The notes: a model not told the origin generated them from the sequence alone. Counted from the first letter of the stretch, positions 45,878 through 59,944 are shown. The stretch is DNA of 64,000 bases from Mangrovitalea sediminis (GCF_002514725.1 NZ_NTLB01000004.1:496001-560000), one strand, 5' to 3'. Translations and numbers: made by a program.

Positions 45878-46816
45878 TTACCACCACGCGCTGATTGCTG
45901 CAACACCGCGGCCACCGTGCTGCCGGGCTGTGGTGATATCCGCCTCGCCCAATCCACCCAAGGCATATACAGGGAGATGACTTTGGGCGACCGCTGTTTC
46001 AAACCCCGACCACCCGATCGGCGGTGCTTCCGGATGACTTTGGGTGGGCATGACCGGAGATAAGGTCGCCAAATCGGCCTTCAAGGTGGAGGCATGCTGC
46101 AATTGTTCGATCGAGTGACAGGATACTCCGAGCAGGAGGTTATCTCTCACAGGACGGTCGTCGAGATCGGCGGCCAGCCGCCAGGGCAGATGTACGCCAT
46201 CGGCAGGCACCCGATCCAGCATCTGCGGATTCCCGTGCAACATCAAGCGCACGTCATGACGACGACAAAGCGTCAGCGCCGAGGCAGCCAGCAAAACGTA
46301 GTCTTCGTCATTAAGGTTGGGTGCGCGCAACACCACGAGAGGGAGGCAGTGCTGGTTCAGCACCTTTTCCAGCCGGGACAACAAGGATTGCGGACTCTCC
46401 GCAGCCCCGGTAATGAGATAGCGGTCAGGTAACCGCAAGGCACGTATGATGGGGCGGTTCGCCGCGGGAAAATCGGCATCCTGAAGCGCCGCGATATCCA
46501 GCCAGAAGACCGGCTGCCCTTCCCGCCCATGGGGCTCACCGCTATAACTATCGATCAAACAGACATCCAGAAAGACCCGTTTGTCGCCATAATCGTGCCG
46601 GATACCGATCAACGGACTGATCGCCTCGGCGGCAACCCGGATACCCAGCTCTTCATGGAGTTCACGATCCAGCGCCTGAGCCGTCGTTTCGCCAGGCTCA
46701 ACCTTGCCGCCGGGGAACTCCAGCAGCCCGCCCTGATGCACATGATCCGGACGGCGAGCGACCAGAACCTTATCACCCTGGCGGATAACGCCGACAGCCA
46801 CCTGGATAAAACTCAT
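45878..46816 (-). CDS. MutT-type Nudix hydrolase fused to a ThiE-like domain
   Basis: 312 residues. The N-terminal Nudix domain (1-130), with the Nudix box GGKVEPGETTAQALDRELHE, then EELGI, near residue 36-60, resembles MutT, which removes oxidised 8-oxo-dGTP. The C-terminal half (about 145-312) resembles thiamine-phosphate synthase / TenI (HLPWRLAADL, LGVSCHSIEQLQHA, VYALGGLGEADI, GGRGVAAISAWW). This fusion is known in Pseudomonas and relatives and the role of the second domain is not settled. It starts 3 nt after the argJ stop. Confidence 0.92.
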   Translation of the reverse strand: MSFIQVAVGVIRQGDKVLVARRPDHVHQGGLLEFPGGKVEPGETTAQALDRELHEELGIRVAAEAISPLIGIRHDYGDKRVFLDVCLIDSYSGEPHGREGQPVFWLDIAALQDADFPAANRPIIRALRLPDRYLITGAAESPQSLLSRLEKVLNQHCLPLVVLRAPNLNDEDYVLLAASALTLCRRHDVRLMLHGNPQMLDRVPADGVHLPWRLAADLDDRPVRDNLLLGVSCHSIEQLQHASTLKADLATLSPVMPTQSHPEAPPIGWSGFETAVAQSHLPVYALGGLGEADITTARQHGGRGVAAISAWW

Positions 46817-46819
46817 GGC

Positions 46820-48037
46820 TCAGGTGCGGTATTCCGCGTTGATCGTAACGTAGTCGTGAGAGAAGTCACTGGTCCAGACGGTTTCGCTGACCTTGCCACG
46901 GCCAAGCTCGATACGGATCTCGATTTCGGCACGATCCATCACCCCCTGACCGAGCTCCTCCGTATAGTCCTCAGCGCGGGCACCGTCACGAACGATACAG
47001 ACATCACCGAGATAGATGCTGATCCCTTCGATAACCAGATCCTCGACACCCGCCCGCCCGACAGCCGCCAGGATGCGCCCCCAATTGGGGTCTGAGGCAT
47101 AGAGGGCCGTTTTCACCAGCGGCGACTGCGCCACCGTGTAGGCCACATCCAGCGCCTCCTTCTGAGTCGCCGCCTGTTCGACACGCACGGTGACGAACTT
47201 GGTGGCGCCCTCACCATCGCGAATGATCGCCTGGGCCAAGGTCACAAAGAGTTGCCGGAGCGCTTCGCGGAAAACCCCCAGATGCGGGCCGTCAGCAGTA
47301 ATCGCCGGCGCAGCCGAGCGTCCAGTCGCGGTCAGGACACAGGCATCGTTGGTCGACGTGTCACCGTCGACAGTAATACGATTGAAAGAGCTTTCGACGA
47401 CCTCGCCCAGTAATGTCTGCAGCAGCGTTTTTTCTATCCGGGCATCCGTCGCTACGAATGCGAGCATGGTCGCCATATTGGGGCGAATCATGCCAGCCCC
47501 CTTGGAGACACCGGAGAAATGCACCGGATGACCATCAATCTCGATACGGCAAGTCGCACCCTTGGGTAAGGTGTCGGTCGTCATGATACCGCTGGCAGCG
47601 TCCGCCCAACCGTCGGCACGCAAATCATCGACCGCCGCAGGCAATGCCTTTTCCAGTTTGTCGACCGGTAACAGTTCACCGATCACGCCGGTGGAGAATG
47701 GCAGCACAGTCTCTGTCGCCACGGCCCCCAAGGCAGCCAGGGCACTACAGGTGCGCGTCGCAGCCTCCAGCCCCGCCTTACCGGTGCCCGCATTGGCATT
47801 ACCGGTATTGATGACCAGATAACGCGGCACCTGCTGAGACAGGTGTGCCCGCGCCAGGGTTACCGGTGCCGCGCAAAACTGATTGCGAGTAAATGTGGCC
47901 GCGGTCGTACAACCTTCGGCCAACTCGAATACGACGGTATCCTTGCGCCCGGGCTTTTTGATCCCTGCACTGGCGACACCAATACGAATGCCCTCAATCG
48001 GGTGGAAGTCGGGCAAAGGCCCAAGTCCTACCGCCAT
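46820..48037 (-). CDS. argJ: ArgJ, glutamate N-acetyltransferase / N-acetylornithine acetyl transfer
   Basis: 405 residues, the usual length. Recycles acetyl groups in arginine synthesis. It is an N-terminal-nucleophile enzyme that cleaves itself before a Thr in GMIRPNMATMLAFVATDA. VINTGNANAGTGKAGL and GTVNHGA-type oxyanion residues SGVSKGAG are visible. ATG 48037 was chosen for family length; AGGAG lies 11 nt upstream, and an in-frame ATG 60 nt earlier runs into the hairpin region. It is in a run secA-argJ-mutT. Confidence 0.95.
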   Translation of the reverse strand: MAVGLGPLPDFHPIEGIRIGVASAGIKKPGRKDTVVFELAEGCTTAATFTRNQFCAAPVTLARAHLSQQVPRYLVINTGNANAGTGKAGLEAATRTCSALAALGAVATETVLPFSTGVIGELLPVDKLEKALPAAVDDLRADGWADAASGIMTTDTLPKGATCRIEIDGHPVHFSGVSKGAGMIRPNMATMLAFVATDARIEKTLLQTLLGEVVESSFNRITVDGDTSTNDACVLTATGRSAAPAITADGPHLGVFREALRQLFVTLAQAIIRDGEGATKFVTVRVEQAATQKEALDVAYTVAQSPLVKTALYASDPNWGRILAAVGRAGVEDLVIEGISIYLGDVCIVRDGARAEDYTEELGQGVMDRAEIEIRIELGRGKVSETVWTSDFSHDYVTINAEYRT

Positions 48038-48087
48038 CGGTGCGAACACTCCTATGAGATAATTTCTGGAGAGGAAAATGCAACAAA

Positions 48088-48144
48088 CCGGGGACAAACC
48101 CCGGCTTGATGCAGACCTTCAGGTCAGGCCGGCTCCCGGCCTGA
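48088..48144 (-). terminator. Tandem hairpins after secA
   Basis: A perfect 9-bp stem TCAGGCCGG / CCGGCCTGA (48124-48144) abuts the secA stop. A second stem CCGGGG / CCCCGG (48088-48104) follows, with loose T-rich sequence on the minus strand. Partial termination before argJ is likely. Confidence 0.55.
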
Positions 48145-50892
48145 TTACGCCACTTTGCCGTGGCACTGCTTGTACTTTTTACCCGAGCCGCAAGGACAGG
48201 GCTCGTTACGGCCAACCTTACGTCCTTCCCGTACAAACGGGGCCTGCGGTTCGGCGCCTGGCTGCCCGGCGTAAGCGCCTTCCCCGTCATCGGGCGTTTC
48301 GGATTCCGGGCGCTCGTCGTGGCGAGTCTGCGCGCCAGCCATCTGCCGCTGCAACTCCTCGCGACGACGACGTTCGACCTCTTCCATCTCGTCCGGGCGC
48401 TGCACTTCGACATGGCAAAGAATACGGACGACATCACGCTTGATATTGTCCAGCATGCTCTCGAACAGGTTGAACGCTTCCCGCTTGTATTCCTGCTTCG
48501 GATTCTTTTGCGCATAACCCCGCAAGTGGATACCGCGGCGCAGGTGATCCATATTCGACAGATGCTCTTTCCAGAGCGTATCCAGGACCTGCAGGAAAAT
48601 CTGCTTCTCGAAGTTACGCATCACGTCAGCGCCGACGATACGTTCCTTCTCCTCGTAGACCTTGACGACGGCCTCCAGGATAGTCTCGCGCAGTTTTTCC
48701 TCGTACAGCTTGTCGTCCTCGTCCAGCCACTGCTGCACCGGCAGCTTGATGGCCATCTCGGATTCGAGCTGCCCTTCCAGCCCTTTGACATCCCACTGTT
48801 CATGCATACTCTGCGGCGGGATAAATTCGCTGATCAGCGTATCCACGACGTCGACACGAATCGCCTGAACCATCTCGGAGATGTCATTCGAACCCATGAC
48901 CTCGTTGCGCTGGTCGTAGATCACGTGACGCTGGTCATTGGCCACGTCATCGTATTCAAGCAGGTTCTTACGAATATCGAAGTTACGGCCTTCGACCTTG
49001 CGTTGGGCCTTCTCGATGGCATTGGTCACCATACGGTGTTCAATGGCCTCACCCTTCTTCATGCCCAATGCCTGCATGATGTTCTTTACACGGTCAGGCG
49101 CAAAGATCCGCATCAGGTTGTCTTCCAGCGACAGGAAGAAACGGGACGACCCCGGATCCCCCTGACGACCGGCACGGCCACGCAACTGGTTATCGATACG
49201 CCGTGATTCATGGCGCTCGGTACCGATGATATGCAGACCGCCAGCCTGCAGCACCGCTTCGTGGCGTTTTTCCCACTCGCGCTTGGCCTGCTCGACCTGT
49301 TCCGGCGACGCATCCCCATCCGAATGGGCCAGCTCTGCCTCCCAGTTACCGCCCAGCACGATGTCAGTACCCCGACCAGCCATGTTGGTGGCAATGGTCA
49401 CAGTACCGGCACGACCGGCCTGGGCGATGATCAGAGCCTCACGCTCATGCTGCTTGGCGTTAAGGACATTGTGGGCGATACCCCCGCGCTGCAGTAGGAC
49501 CGACAGCACTTCGGAAGCCTCAATCGAGGCGGTACCCACGAGCACCGGGCGACCTTCTGCCGTCACGTCTTTGATCTCATCGATAATCGCCTGGAACTTT
49601 TCTTCCTGGGTCAGGTAGACGAGGTCGTTGTAATCGATCCGCTGAATCGGGCGGTTGGTGGGGATGACCACCACGTCGAGATTATAGATTTCACGGAATT
49701 CGTAGGCTTCGGTGTCCGCCGTACCGGTCATGCCGGCCAGCTTTTCGTACAGGCGGAAATAGTTCTGGAAGGTCGTCGAGGCCAAGGTCTGGCTTTCAGC
49801 CTGGACGTCCACTCCCTCCTTGGCCTCGATGGCCTGGTGCAGGCCCTCGCTCCAGCGGCGTCCCGGCATGGTCCGGCCGGTGTGTTCGTCGACGATGACG
49901 ATCTGGCCGTCCTGCACGATATAGTCGACATCGTGCATAAACAGATGATGGGCCCGCAGCGCCGAATGAACGTGGTGCAGCAGCGCCAGGTTGGTCGCCG
50001 AATAAAGGCTGTCGCCCTCTTCCAGCAGACCCACTTCCGTCAGCAACTGCTCGACCTTCTCGTGACCCCGTTCGGTCAGTTCGACGTTTTTCGTCTTTTC
50101 ATCCAGAACGAAGTCGCCTTCAGGCTCGCCTTCCTCTACCGGTTCGCCTTTATCAAGCTTGGGCACCAGCTTGTTGACTTCGCGGTAGATGCGAGAGCTG
50201 TCCTCAGCCGCGCCGGAAATAATCAGCGGTGTACGCGCTTCGTCGATCAGGATCGAGTCCACTTCGTCGACAATGGCGTAATTCAGCCCCCGCTGCACCT
50301 TGTCGTCGATGCTGAAGGCCATATTGTCACGCAGGTAATCGAAACCGAACTCGTTGTTCGTACCGTAGGTAATATCGGCAGCGTAAGCCTCACGTTTGGC
50401 CTCTGGCTCCTGACCGGCGACGATAACGCCAACGCTCATACCCAGCCATCGGTAAAGACGCCCCATCCACTCTGCGTCCCGCTTTGCCAGGTAATCGTTG
50501 ACCGTGACAACGTGGACACCCCGACCGCTCAGGGCGTTCAGGTAGACAGCCGCCGTCGCCACCAACGTCTTACCTTCACCGGTCTTCATCTCGGCGATAC
50601 GGCCCTCGTGGAGGGTGATACCACCGATCAGCTGGACATCGAAGTGACGCATGCCCAGTACCCGCTTGGCCGCTTCGCGCACAACGGCGAACGCTTCCGG
50701 CAGGATCTGGTCGAGCGTCTCGCCGTCTGCCACCTGCTTCTTGAGTGCCGGCGTCCTGGCTTTTAGTTCCTCGTCGGAGAGAGCTGAAATTTGCTCTTCA
50801 AGCGCATTGACACGAGCAACGATCTTGCCCATCCGCTTAATTTCGCGCGCGTTCTTACTGCCAAAAATTCGGGTTGCAACCTTAGTCAACAT
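48145..50892 (-). CDS. secA: Preprotein translocase ATPase SecA
   Basis: 915 residues. Motor that pushes unfolded preproteins through SecYEG. The nucleotide site is Walker [14 protein letters not shown] (near 104) and the DEAD-like [19 protein letters not shown] (near 210). [20 protein letters not shown] is near 600. The C-terminal zinc-binding tail [19 protein letters not shown], which contacts SecB and lipids, is complete. ATG 50892 gives the normal N terminus ([14 protein letters not shown]); a TTG 6 nt upstream is possible. Shine-Dalgarno is weak. Confidence 0.98.
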   Translation of the reverse strand: MLTKVATRIFGSKNAREIKRMGKIVARVNALEEQISALSDEELKARTPALKKQVADGETLDQILPEAFAVVREAAKRVLGMRHFDVQLIGGITLHEGRIAEMKTGEGKTLVATAAVYLNALSGRGVHVVTVNDYLAKRDAEWMGRLYRWLGMSVGVIVAGQEPEAKREAYAADITYGTNNEFGFDYLRDNMAFSIDDKVQRGLNYAIVDEVDSILIDEARTPLIISGAAEDSSRIYREVNKLVPKLDKGEPVEEGEPEGDFVLDEKTKNVELTERGHEKVEQLLTEVGLLEEGDSLYSATNLALLHHVHSALRAHHLFMHDVDYIVQDGQIVIVDEHTGRTMPGRRWSEGLHQAIEAKEGVDVQAESQTLASTTFQNYFRLYEKLAGMTGTADTEAYEFREIYNLDVVVIPTNRPIQRIDYNDLVYLTQEEKFQAIIDEIKDVTAEGRPVLVGTASIEASEVLSVLLQRGGIAHNVLNAKQHEREALIIAQAGRAGTVTIATNMAGRGTDIVLGGNWEAELAHSDGDASPEQVEQAKREWEKRHEAVLQAGGLHIIGTERHESRRIDNQLRGRAGRQGDPGSSRFFLSLEDNLMRIFAPDRVKNIMQALGMKKGEAIEHRMVTNAIEKAQRKVEGRNFDIRKNLLEYDDVANDQRHVIYDQRNEVMGSNDISEMVQAIRVDVVDTLISEFIPPQSMHEQWDVKGLEGQLESEMAIKLPVQQWLDEDDKLYEEKLRETILEAVVKVYEEKERIVGADVMRNFEKQIFLQVLDTLWKEHLSNMDHLRRGIHLRGYAQKNPKQEYKREAFNLFESMLDNIKRDVVRILCHVEVQRPDEMEEVERRRREELQRQMAGAQTRHDERPESETPDDGEGAYAGQPGAEPQAPFVREGRKVGRNEPCPCGSGKKYKQCHGKVA

Positions 50893-51266
50893 AACCAACA
50901 GCTACTTTGATCCGTGTCGTGTGGCAACGCCTTATTGGTGTGCGCCACGCTGAATAGGCCGGGAAGCGTCAAAACCTTCGGATTCCAGGCACTCGTAATC
51001 TTGTCATCGTGCCGGGACAGGCTCATGACAGGTTGGGAAAACAGGAAGTCGAATCGGCGTGAACACTTGGGAATCTGCAAGGATTCCCCAGGGAAACAGG
51101 CGTTAATTCGTGTCGATCTGCCCAGCCCGGCACCTATCTAAAGACAGGCATTCTAACCCCATTTATCCGGGCGGTGAAAGTTAGGAAAATGAGGCAATGA
51201 GACTTGGGGCACGACGACCTCTCAATCCGGGGGCCAAATAGGTCCCCCGTAGGCGCCGAAAACGGT
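50893..51266. other. Leader/intergenic region before secA (374 nt)
   Basis: Between the M23 peptidase stop and secA. It holds a 7-bp hairpin GGGAATC / GATTCCC (51069-51088) without a T run. A 64-residue minus-strand frame (50886-51080) has no Shine-Dalgarno or signal-peptide and does not resemble SecM. I see no certain promoter or gene. Confidence 0.5.
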
Positions 51267-52202
51267 CTAGCGACTCGCCCGCTGAATGTATTTCTCCGGA
51301 TTGGTTTTGTGGTCGCCGATCAAAACCTCAAAATGCACATGAGGTCCCGTCGAACGCCCGGTACTGCCAACCAACCCAATCACCTGCCCCTTCTTGACGA
51401 TGTCGCCGGCGTGCACCAGAACCTTCATCGCATGACCGTACCGCGTCCGCAAACCGTTGCCATGGTCGAGTTCGATCAGGTTACCGTATCCGTATCGAGG
51501 CCCAGCCCATGTCACCACGCCCGCCGCTACCGCGATGATGTTACTGCCACGCTTAGCGGCGAAATCCATCCCCTCATGCCATTCACGCTTACCCGTGAAC
51601 GGATCGGTACGCCAACCGTATGGCGACGACATCCAACCGAACTTGATCGGGCGTCCCGCAACAAAGCGCTCGCTCTGAAGACGACGGTTCGACAATAACT
51701 CGTCGAGCAGGTCCAACTGCTTTTCCCGATCCGACATCTGGGCATCGAGCCTGGCCAACATTTCGGAGAGGTCCGGCATCGTGTAGGATTCCGACTTCGC
51801 GCTTTCTACCGGCCCCCCCATGGGCGGCGGCTCGTTAAAGTTGAACTCACCGTTATCCAGGTGCGCCGTGGCGACCAACCGCTCGCCCAAGGCATCCAGC
51901 CGCAATATCCGCCCCTGCATGTTGCCCAGGCGCAGCGTCAGGGCATCGATCTGACGATCAATCTTCTGGCCCAGGCCGGCGACGTTTTCACGGTCCTGCT
52001 GCAGGCGGGCCTGCCAGCTTTCGATAACGGCTTTAGTAAGAACGGGATCAGCAGCAGTGTGCCGCTGCGCGAGGTAATACCCCAGATAAAGGGTCGCAGC
52101 CAGAACAGAGAGGATCAAAAGCGCCAGCAACGCCATAAGGCCGCCATGCACCTTAAAGGTTCTGGCGCGACCATGATGCTTGCCAACGACAATGATGTTC
52201 AT
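51267..52202 (-). CDS. M23-family peptidoglycan endopeptidase (membrane-anchored)
   Basis: 311 residues. A single N-terminal membrane helix (LMALLALLILSVLAATLYLG, 22-41) is followed by a coiled-coil stretch (about 60-160) and a C-terminal LytM/M23 domain. The zinc motif HxxxD occurs as His-EGM-Asp in REWHEGMDFAAKRG near residue 204-208, with HVHFEVLIG as the second motif. All ligands are present, so it may be active. The arrangement of the gene next to secA, lpxC and ftsZ is common in Pseudomonas-like genomes and suggests a role in cell-wall growth. Confidence 0.92.
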   Translation of the reverse strand: MNIIVVGKHHGRARTFKVHGGLMALLALLILSVLAATLYLGYYLAQRHTAADPVLTKAVIESWQARLQQDRENVAGLGQKIDRQIDALTLRLGNMQGRILRLDALGERLVATAHLDNGEFNFNEPPPMGGPVESAKSESYTMPDLSEMLARLDAQMSDREKQLDLLDELLSNRRLQSERFVAGRPIKFGWMSSPYGWRTDPFTGKREWHEGMDFAAKRGSNIIAVAAGVVTWAGPRYGYGNLIELDHGNGLRTRYGHAMKVLVHAGDIVKKGQVIGLVGSTGRSTGPHVHFEVLIGDHKTNPEKYIQRASR

Positions 52203-52454
52203 GAGGCTTGTTACCGCTTAGCTGATAACGCCACCCCATCGGCGACGCCAGGACAATATTCGTTCGACTCGCCTTGATTGTAGAGAAGGCCCTTCCCATA
52301 ATCCTTGTCAGTGCGTAACAAAGCGTACCACTGTGACGGATATCACCCTCCGACTGCCTGCATTATTCCTGTCGGGGAGGCGTATGCAGGTTACGGGGCC
52401 TGTTACCACAACCGATACATAAAGTCCGTTCAACCGGACAATATTGACTCCATT

Positions 52455-52916
52455 ATGCAGAGACCCTTGCCAGGTATGAATCGATACCCCCAAAAAGTGG
52501 CATTCGACAAACCCCGGCGGAACTCCCAACTCTACGGACTGCTGACCCGCGCCGCAGAACACGAAACATTAGAGGAAGCCGTTCTTGCCCGGTTACCGGC
52601 CGCACTGGCAGGACGCTGCCGCTTTGTCAGCTACCACGATGGAGATCTCACCCTGAGCGTCACATCCAGCGTTCAGGCAACACAGGTCCGATTTCATCAG
52701 AAGAGCATCCTGACTGGCCTACGGGAAGATGAGCGTTTTCGATTTGCCTGGCGATTACAGGTCAAAGTGATCCCCAACGCAAGGCGTCAGAGACCGTCCA
52801 GGCCAAAAATGAAATTGAGTCACGAAAATGCCCGGCTCCTGGAAGAGGAAGCCGAGCATACAAAAGATGAAAACCTAAAACAGATCCTGCGGCGCCTGGC
52901 GCGACACGGTACCTGA
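52455..52916 (+). CDS. DUF721 / DciA-like protein
   Basis: 153 residues. The central part (about 25-110: EEAVLARLPAALAGRCRFVS, GDLTLSVTSSVQATQVRF) fits the DUF721 domain that in DciA assists loading of the replicative helicase DnaB. The C-terminal tail is basic and helical, unlike compact DciA. Start uncertain: ATG 52455 or ATG 52476, neither with a convincing Shine-Dalgarno. Divergent from the M23 peptidase gene and convergent with lpxC, as in many gammaproteobacteria. Confidence 0.8.
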   Translation: MQRPLPGMNRYPQKVAFDKPRRNSQLYGLLTRAAEHETLEEAVLARLPAALAGRCRFVSYHDGDLTLSVTSSVQATQVRFHQKSILTGLREDERFRFAWRLQVKVIPNARRQRPSRPKMKLSHENARLLEEEAEHTKDENLKQILRRLARHGT

Positions 52917-52929
52917 CAACGGTGCCGTG
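52905..52929. terminator. Hairpin between DUF721 gene and lpxC
   Basis: CACGGTACC / GGTGCCGTG arms (one wobble pair) with a 7-nt loop that includes the DUF721 stop codon. No T run. Confidence 0.4.
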
Positions 52930-52941
52930 CCCGTCACTCCG

Positions 52942-53856
52942 TCATGCAGGAGCCAGCACCGGCTTCAGATAGGAGATGGGCGCCAGCGCCTCATCTTCAA
53001 AGGTCACGACTTCCCAGGCGTCCTGCTCTGCAATCAGCTTGCGCAGTAGCTTGTTATTGAGATCGTGACCCGACTTGTGACCACGGAACTCTCCAATCAG
53101 GCTATTGCCCAGAAGGTAAAGGTCGCCGATGGCATCAAGCACTTTATGCTTGACGAACTCATCGTCGTAACGCAAGCCGTCTTCGTTGAGAATCTTGTAA
53201 TCGTCAACAACAATGGCATTGTCGACACTACCGCCAAGCGCCAGATTCATCGCCCGCAGCTTCTCGATATCGCGCATGAAGCCGAAGGTCCGCGCCCGGC
53301 TGACTTCCTTCACGAAGGACGTACTCGAGAAATCGACCGTCGTTTCCTGAACCCTACCCTTGAATACAGGGTGATCAAAGTCGATAGCAAAGCTGACCTT
53401 AAACCCTTCGAAAGGCAGGAATGTCGCTTTCTTGTCGTCTTCTTCAAGCGTCACTTCGCGCTTGATACGGATAAAACGCTTGGCAGCGTCCTGTTCGGCG
53501 ATTCCAGCGGACTGGAGCAGGAAGACAAAAGGTCCTGCACTCCCATCCATGATGGGCACTTCCGCTGCACTCAGCTCGACATAGCAGTTATCGATACCCA
53601 GACCTGCCATGGCCGAAAGTAGATGTTCCACCGTCGCGACTCTCACACCGTCGCGAACCAGTGTGGTCGACAGCATGGTCTCACCCACGTTTTCCGCTCG
53701 AGCCAGAATATCCACCGCGGGTTTGAGATCGGTGCGTCGGAACACGATACCCGTGTCCACCGGAGCCGGCTTGAGTGTCAGGTAGACCTTCTCACCCGAG
53801 TGCAGACCCACGCCTGTCGCACGGATGGTATTCTTGAGCGTACGCTGTCTGATCAT
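52942..53856 (-). CDS. lpxC: UDP-3-O-acyl-N-acetylglucosamine deacetylase
   Basis: 304 residues. Zinc deacetylase at the committed step of lipid A synthesis. The zinc ligands are in [12 protein letters not shown] (His near 79) and [17 protein letters not shown] (His and Asp near 237-241), and the catalytic His lies in [14 protein letters not shown] near 264. It follows the ftsZ terminator in the same direction and probably has its own promoter. Confidence 0.97.
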   Translation of the reverse strand: MIRQRTLKNTIRATGVGLHSGEKVYLTLKPAPVDTGIVFRRTDLKPAVDILARAENVGETMLSTTLVRDGVRVATVEHLLSAMAGLGIDNCYVELSAAEVPIMDGSAGPFVFLLQSAGIAEQDAAKRFIRIKREVTLEEDDKKATFLPFEGFKVSFAIDFDHPVFKGRVQETTVDFSSTSFVKEVSRARTFGFMRDIEKLRAMNLALGGSVDNAIVVDDYKILNEDGLRYDDEFVKHKVLDAIGDLYLLGNSLIGEFRGHKSGHDLNNKLLRKLIAEQDAWEVVTFEDEALAPISYLKPVLAPA

Positions 53857-54015
53857 CGGTACATAAATCCGTCACAAAGAAATCGTATCATTCAGACAAA
53901 AACCGGCTGCATGATATCAGAAAGAGTGGGTGGGCACCATTTGTACACCCCCGCACTTACCGAAACAAAACGTTTCCGTCTGTAACCCGATCCCGTCCAA
54001 CGGCACGACTTCTGA

Positions 54016-54042
54016 AAACGGGGGCGCGCTAGGGCACGCCCC
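54016..54042 (-). terminator. Terminator after ftsZ
   Basis: On the minus strand, GGGGCGTGC / GCGCGCCCC arms (one G-T pair, loop CCTA) are followed by CCGTTTTC, 33 nt past the ftsZ stop. Confidence 0.6.
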
Positions 54043-54074
54043 GAATTTGCCAGAAAGCCGCATACCTCCAACCG

Positions 54075-55235
54075 TCAGTCAGCCTGACGGCGGAGGAAAG
54101 CGGGAATGTCCAGGTATTCCACACTGCGCTCGTCGTGACCATCAGCCTTCTGGTCAAGCGCCACATTGCCGTTAGCGACAGCGCGGCGGCGCAGGATAGC
54201 GGGACGGTCCAACTGATGGTAGTCAGTAGTTCCATCCAGGTTACGGGTGTTATCGACGACCTTGGTCGGCTTTTCCTGCCCGCCGCCCAAACCTGTCGCA
54301 ACCACCGTGACCTTCAGTTCCTCAGTCATTTCCGGATCGATCACGGTACCGACGACGACGGTGGCCGAGTCGGACGCGAATTCACGGATGATGTTACCCA
54401 CTTCGGAGAACTCGCCGAGGTTGAGGTCCATACCCGCGGTGATATTGACCAGGATACCCTTGGCGCCTTGCAGGTTGATGTCTTCCAGCAGCGGACTGCG
54501 AATTGCCGCTTCGGCAGCTTCGCGGGCGCGGTTTTCGCCGGTTGCACTGGCGGTACCCATCATCGCCATACCCATTTCCGACATGACGGTCTTCACGTCG
54601 GCAAAGTCGACGTTGATCATACCGTTGCGGGTAATCAGGTCGGCAATACCCTGAACAGCGCCAAGGAGAACGTCGTTGGCGGCGGCAAATGCATCCAGCA
54701 GGCTGGTGTTCTTGCCCATGACCGCCAGCAATTTCTCGTTGGGGATGGTGATCAGCGAATCGACGTGCTCAGCCAGCTCACGCAGACCTGCCTCAGCCAC
54801 CTTCATACGCTTGCCGCCCTCGAACTGGAACGGCTTGGTGACCACGGCAACCGTGAGGATGCCCATTTCACGTGCCACTTCCGCCACGACCGGTGCTGCA
54901 CCGGTACCGGTACCGCCACCCATGCCGGCGGTAATGAACACCATATCCGCACCTTTCAGCGCCTCTGCGATACGGTCACGGTCTTCGAGCGCCGACTGGC
55001 GACCGATTTCCGGATTGGCGCCGGCACCCAGGCCCTTGGTGATGTTGCCACCGAGTTGGATCATGGATTTGGCAATCAGATCCTTCAGCGCCTGTGCATC
55101 CGTGTTGGCGCAGATAAAATCGACGCCTTCAACATTGCTGGACAGCATGTGCCGGACAGCGTTTCCGCCACCACCACCGACGCCAACCACCTTGATAACG
55201 GCACTTTGTTGAACATTATCTACGAGTTCGAACAT
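54075..55235 (-). CDS. ftsZ: Cell-division GTPase FtsZ
   Basis: 386 residues. Tubulin-like GTPase forming the Z ring. It has the GTP-binding signature [16 protein letters not shown] (near 105), [14 protein letters not shown] near 20, the T7 loop NVDFADVK near 207, and the C-terminal FtsA/ZipA-binding peptide [12 protein letters not shown] at the very end. ATG 55235 is preceded by GGAGAAGGGGAG; an in-frame ATG 54 nt earlier adds an unrelated N terminus. The last gene of the dcw run. Confidence 0.98.
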   Translation of the reverse strand: MFELVDNVQQSAVIKVVGVGGGGGNAVRHMLSSNVEGVDFICANTDAQALKDLIAKSMIQLGGNITKGLGAGANPEIGRQSALEDRDRIAEALKGADMVFITAGMGGGTGTGAAPVVAEVAREMGILTVAVVTKPFQFEGGKRMKVAEAGLRELAEHVDSLITIPNEKLLAVMGKNTSLLDAFAAANDVLLGAVQGIADLITRNGMINVDFADVKTVMSEMGMAMMGTASATGENRAREAAEAAIRSPLLEDINLQGAKGILVNITAGMDLNLGEFSEVGNIIREFASDSATVVVGTVIDPEMTEELKVTVVATGLGGGQEKPTKVVDNTRNLDGTTDYHQLDRPAILRRRAVANGNVALDQKADGHDERSVEYLDIPAFLRRQAD

Positions 55236-55355
55236 CTCCCCTTCTCCTTCGTTTGTCATAGCGGCTTCTGGCAGCCGTTTTATATGCACGCTTCGCTTCA
55301 GCGCTGAACCGGCAGAGGACCCCCGTCCCGACTACCAGTCATCAGCGTTACCTGT

Positions 55356-55380
55356 GGTGGCTTCGCTACGCGTCGCCACC
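55356..55380. repeat. Hairpin in the ftsA-ftsZ gap
   Basis: GGTGGC / GCCACC arms with an inner CGC / GCG pair around TAC. No T run, so it may be an RNA stability or processing element. Confidence 0.4.
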
Positions 55381-55414
55381 GGACTCATCAGCCTCTCCCA
55401 TCGCCAAAGCAGCG

Positions 55415-56650
55415 CTAGAAGTTGCCGGTAAACCAACTCTTGATCCGCTCCACCAGCGACAGCCCCTGTTCCCCCCGCATCGCCGGGGCCTGACCCGTCG
55501 CCAATTGGCGGAAGCCATAAATCAGCAGCCCTACACCGGTGGCATAGATCGGATTATTCACAACATCGGTCATGCCGGTGACGCCCTGGGGGGCCGCCAG
55601 CCGAACCGGCATATGGAAGATTTCCTCTGCCAGCTCGACCACGCCTTCCATGGCGGAAGACCCGCCGGTCAGCACAATGCCCGCTGGAATGAGGTCTTCG
55701 AAACCCGAACGCCGCAATTCCGACTGCACCAGTGTGAACAGCTCTTCGTAACGGGGCTCCACAACTTCAGCCAGCGCCTGGCGTGACAGGTCGCGCGGCG
55801 GCCGTTCGCCAACACTGGGAACCTTGATGGTTTCCTCTGCACCCGCCAGTTGAGCGAGGGCGCAGGCGTACTTGATCTTGATCTCTTCCGCATTCTGCGT
55901 CGGCGTCCGCAGAGCCATCGCGATATCGTTCGTGACCTGGTCCCCCGCGATCGGGATAACCGCGGTGTGACGAATGGCGCCGCCGGTGAAAATCGCGATA
56001 TCGGTGGTCCCGCCGCCGATATCCACAACGCAGACGCCGAGTTCCTTTTCGTCGTCGGTCAGTACCGCATAACTCGACGCCAGCTGTTCGAGAATGATGT
56101 CGTCCACATCCAGGTTGCAGCGGCGCACGCACTTCTCGATGTTCTGAGCGGCATTCACGGCACAGGTCACAAGATGCACCTTGGCTTCCAGGCGCACCCC
56201 GGACATTCCCATCGGTTCCTTGATGCCTTCCTGGTTATCGATGACGAACTCCTGCGGCAGGATATGCAGGATCTTCTGGTCGGCAGGAATGGCCACCGCC
56301 TGGGCTGCATCGATGACCCGGTCGATATCCGCCTGGGTGACCTCACGGTCGCGGATTGCCACGATGCCATGGGAGTTCATGCTGCGAATGTGACTGCCCG
56401 CAATCCCGGCAAAAACGGAGTGGATGCGGCAGCCGGCCATCAGCTCGGCCTCCTCCACCGCCCGCTGGATCGCCTGCACCGTTGTCTCGATATTGACCAC
56501 CACGCCGCGCTTTAAGCCCCGCGACGGATGCGACCCGATACCGACCACCTCAATGGCACCGTCCATCTTGCGTTTGCCGACAATGGCAACCACTTTGGAG
56601 GTCCCGATATCGAGGCCGACGATCATGTTTTCCGTTTCGACCGCTGACAT
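55415..56650 (-). CDS. ftsA: Cell-division actin-like protein FtsA
   Basis: 411 residues. Anchors FtsZ to the membrane. The phosphate-1 motif VGLDIGTSKVVAIVG is at 11-25, then VVDIGGGTTDIAIFTGGAI near 203, and ILTGGSSAMEGV near 333. The C terminus ends in the amphipathic membrane helix LVERIKSWFTGNF. RBS AGGATAAAC precedes the ATG. It lies 48 nt after ftsQ and 179 nt before ftsZ. Confidence 0.97.
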   Translation of the reverse strand: MSAVETENMIVGLDIGTSKVVAIVGKRKMDGAIEVVGIGSHPSRGLKRGVVVNIETTVQAIQRAVEEAELMAGCRIHSVFAGIAGSHIRSMNSHGIVAIRDREVTQADIDRVIDAAQAVAIPADQKILHILPQEFVIDNQEGIKEPMGMSGVRLEAKVHLVTCAVNAAQNIEKCVRRCNLDVDDIILEQLASSYAVLTDDEKELGVCVVDIGGGTTDIAIFTGGAIRHTAVIPIAGDQVTNDIAMALRTPTQNAEEIKIKYACALAQLAGAEETIKVPSVGERPPRDLSRQALAEVVEPRYEELFTLVQSELRRSGFEDLIPAGIVLTGGSSAMEGVVELAEEIFHMPVRLAAPQGVTGMTDVVNNPIYATGVGLLIYGFRQLATGQAPAMRGEQGLSLVERIKSWFTGNF

Positions 56651-56698
56651 GTTTATCCTGTCCTGCCTGTCACCTGAGTGAATATTCCGTTCCGGCGA

Positions 56699-59936
<3,238 letters not shown>

Positions 59937-59944
<8 letters not shown>

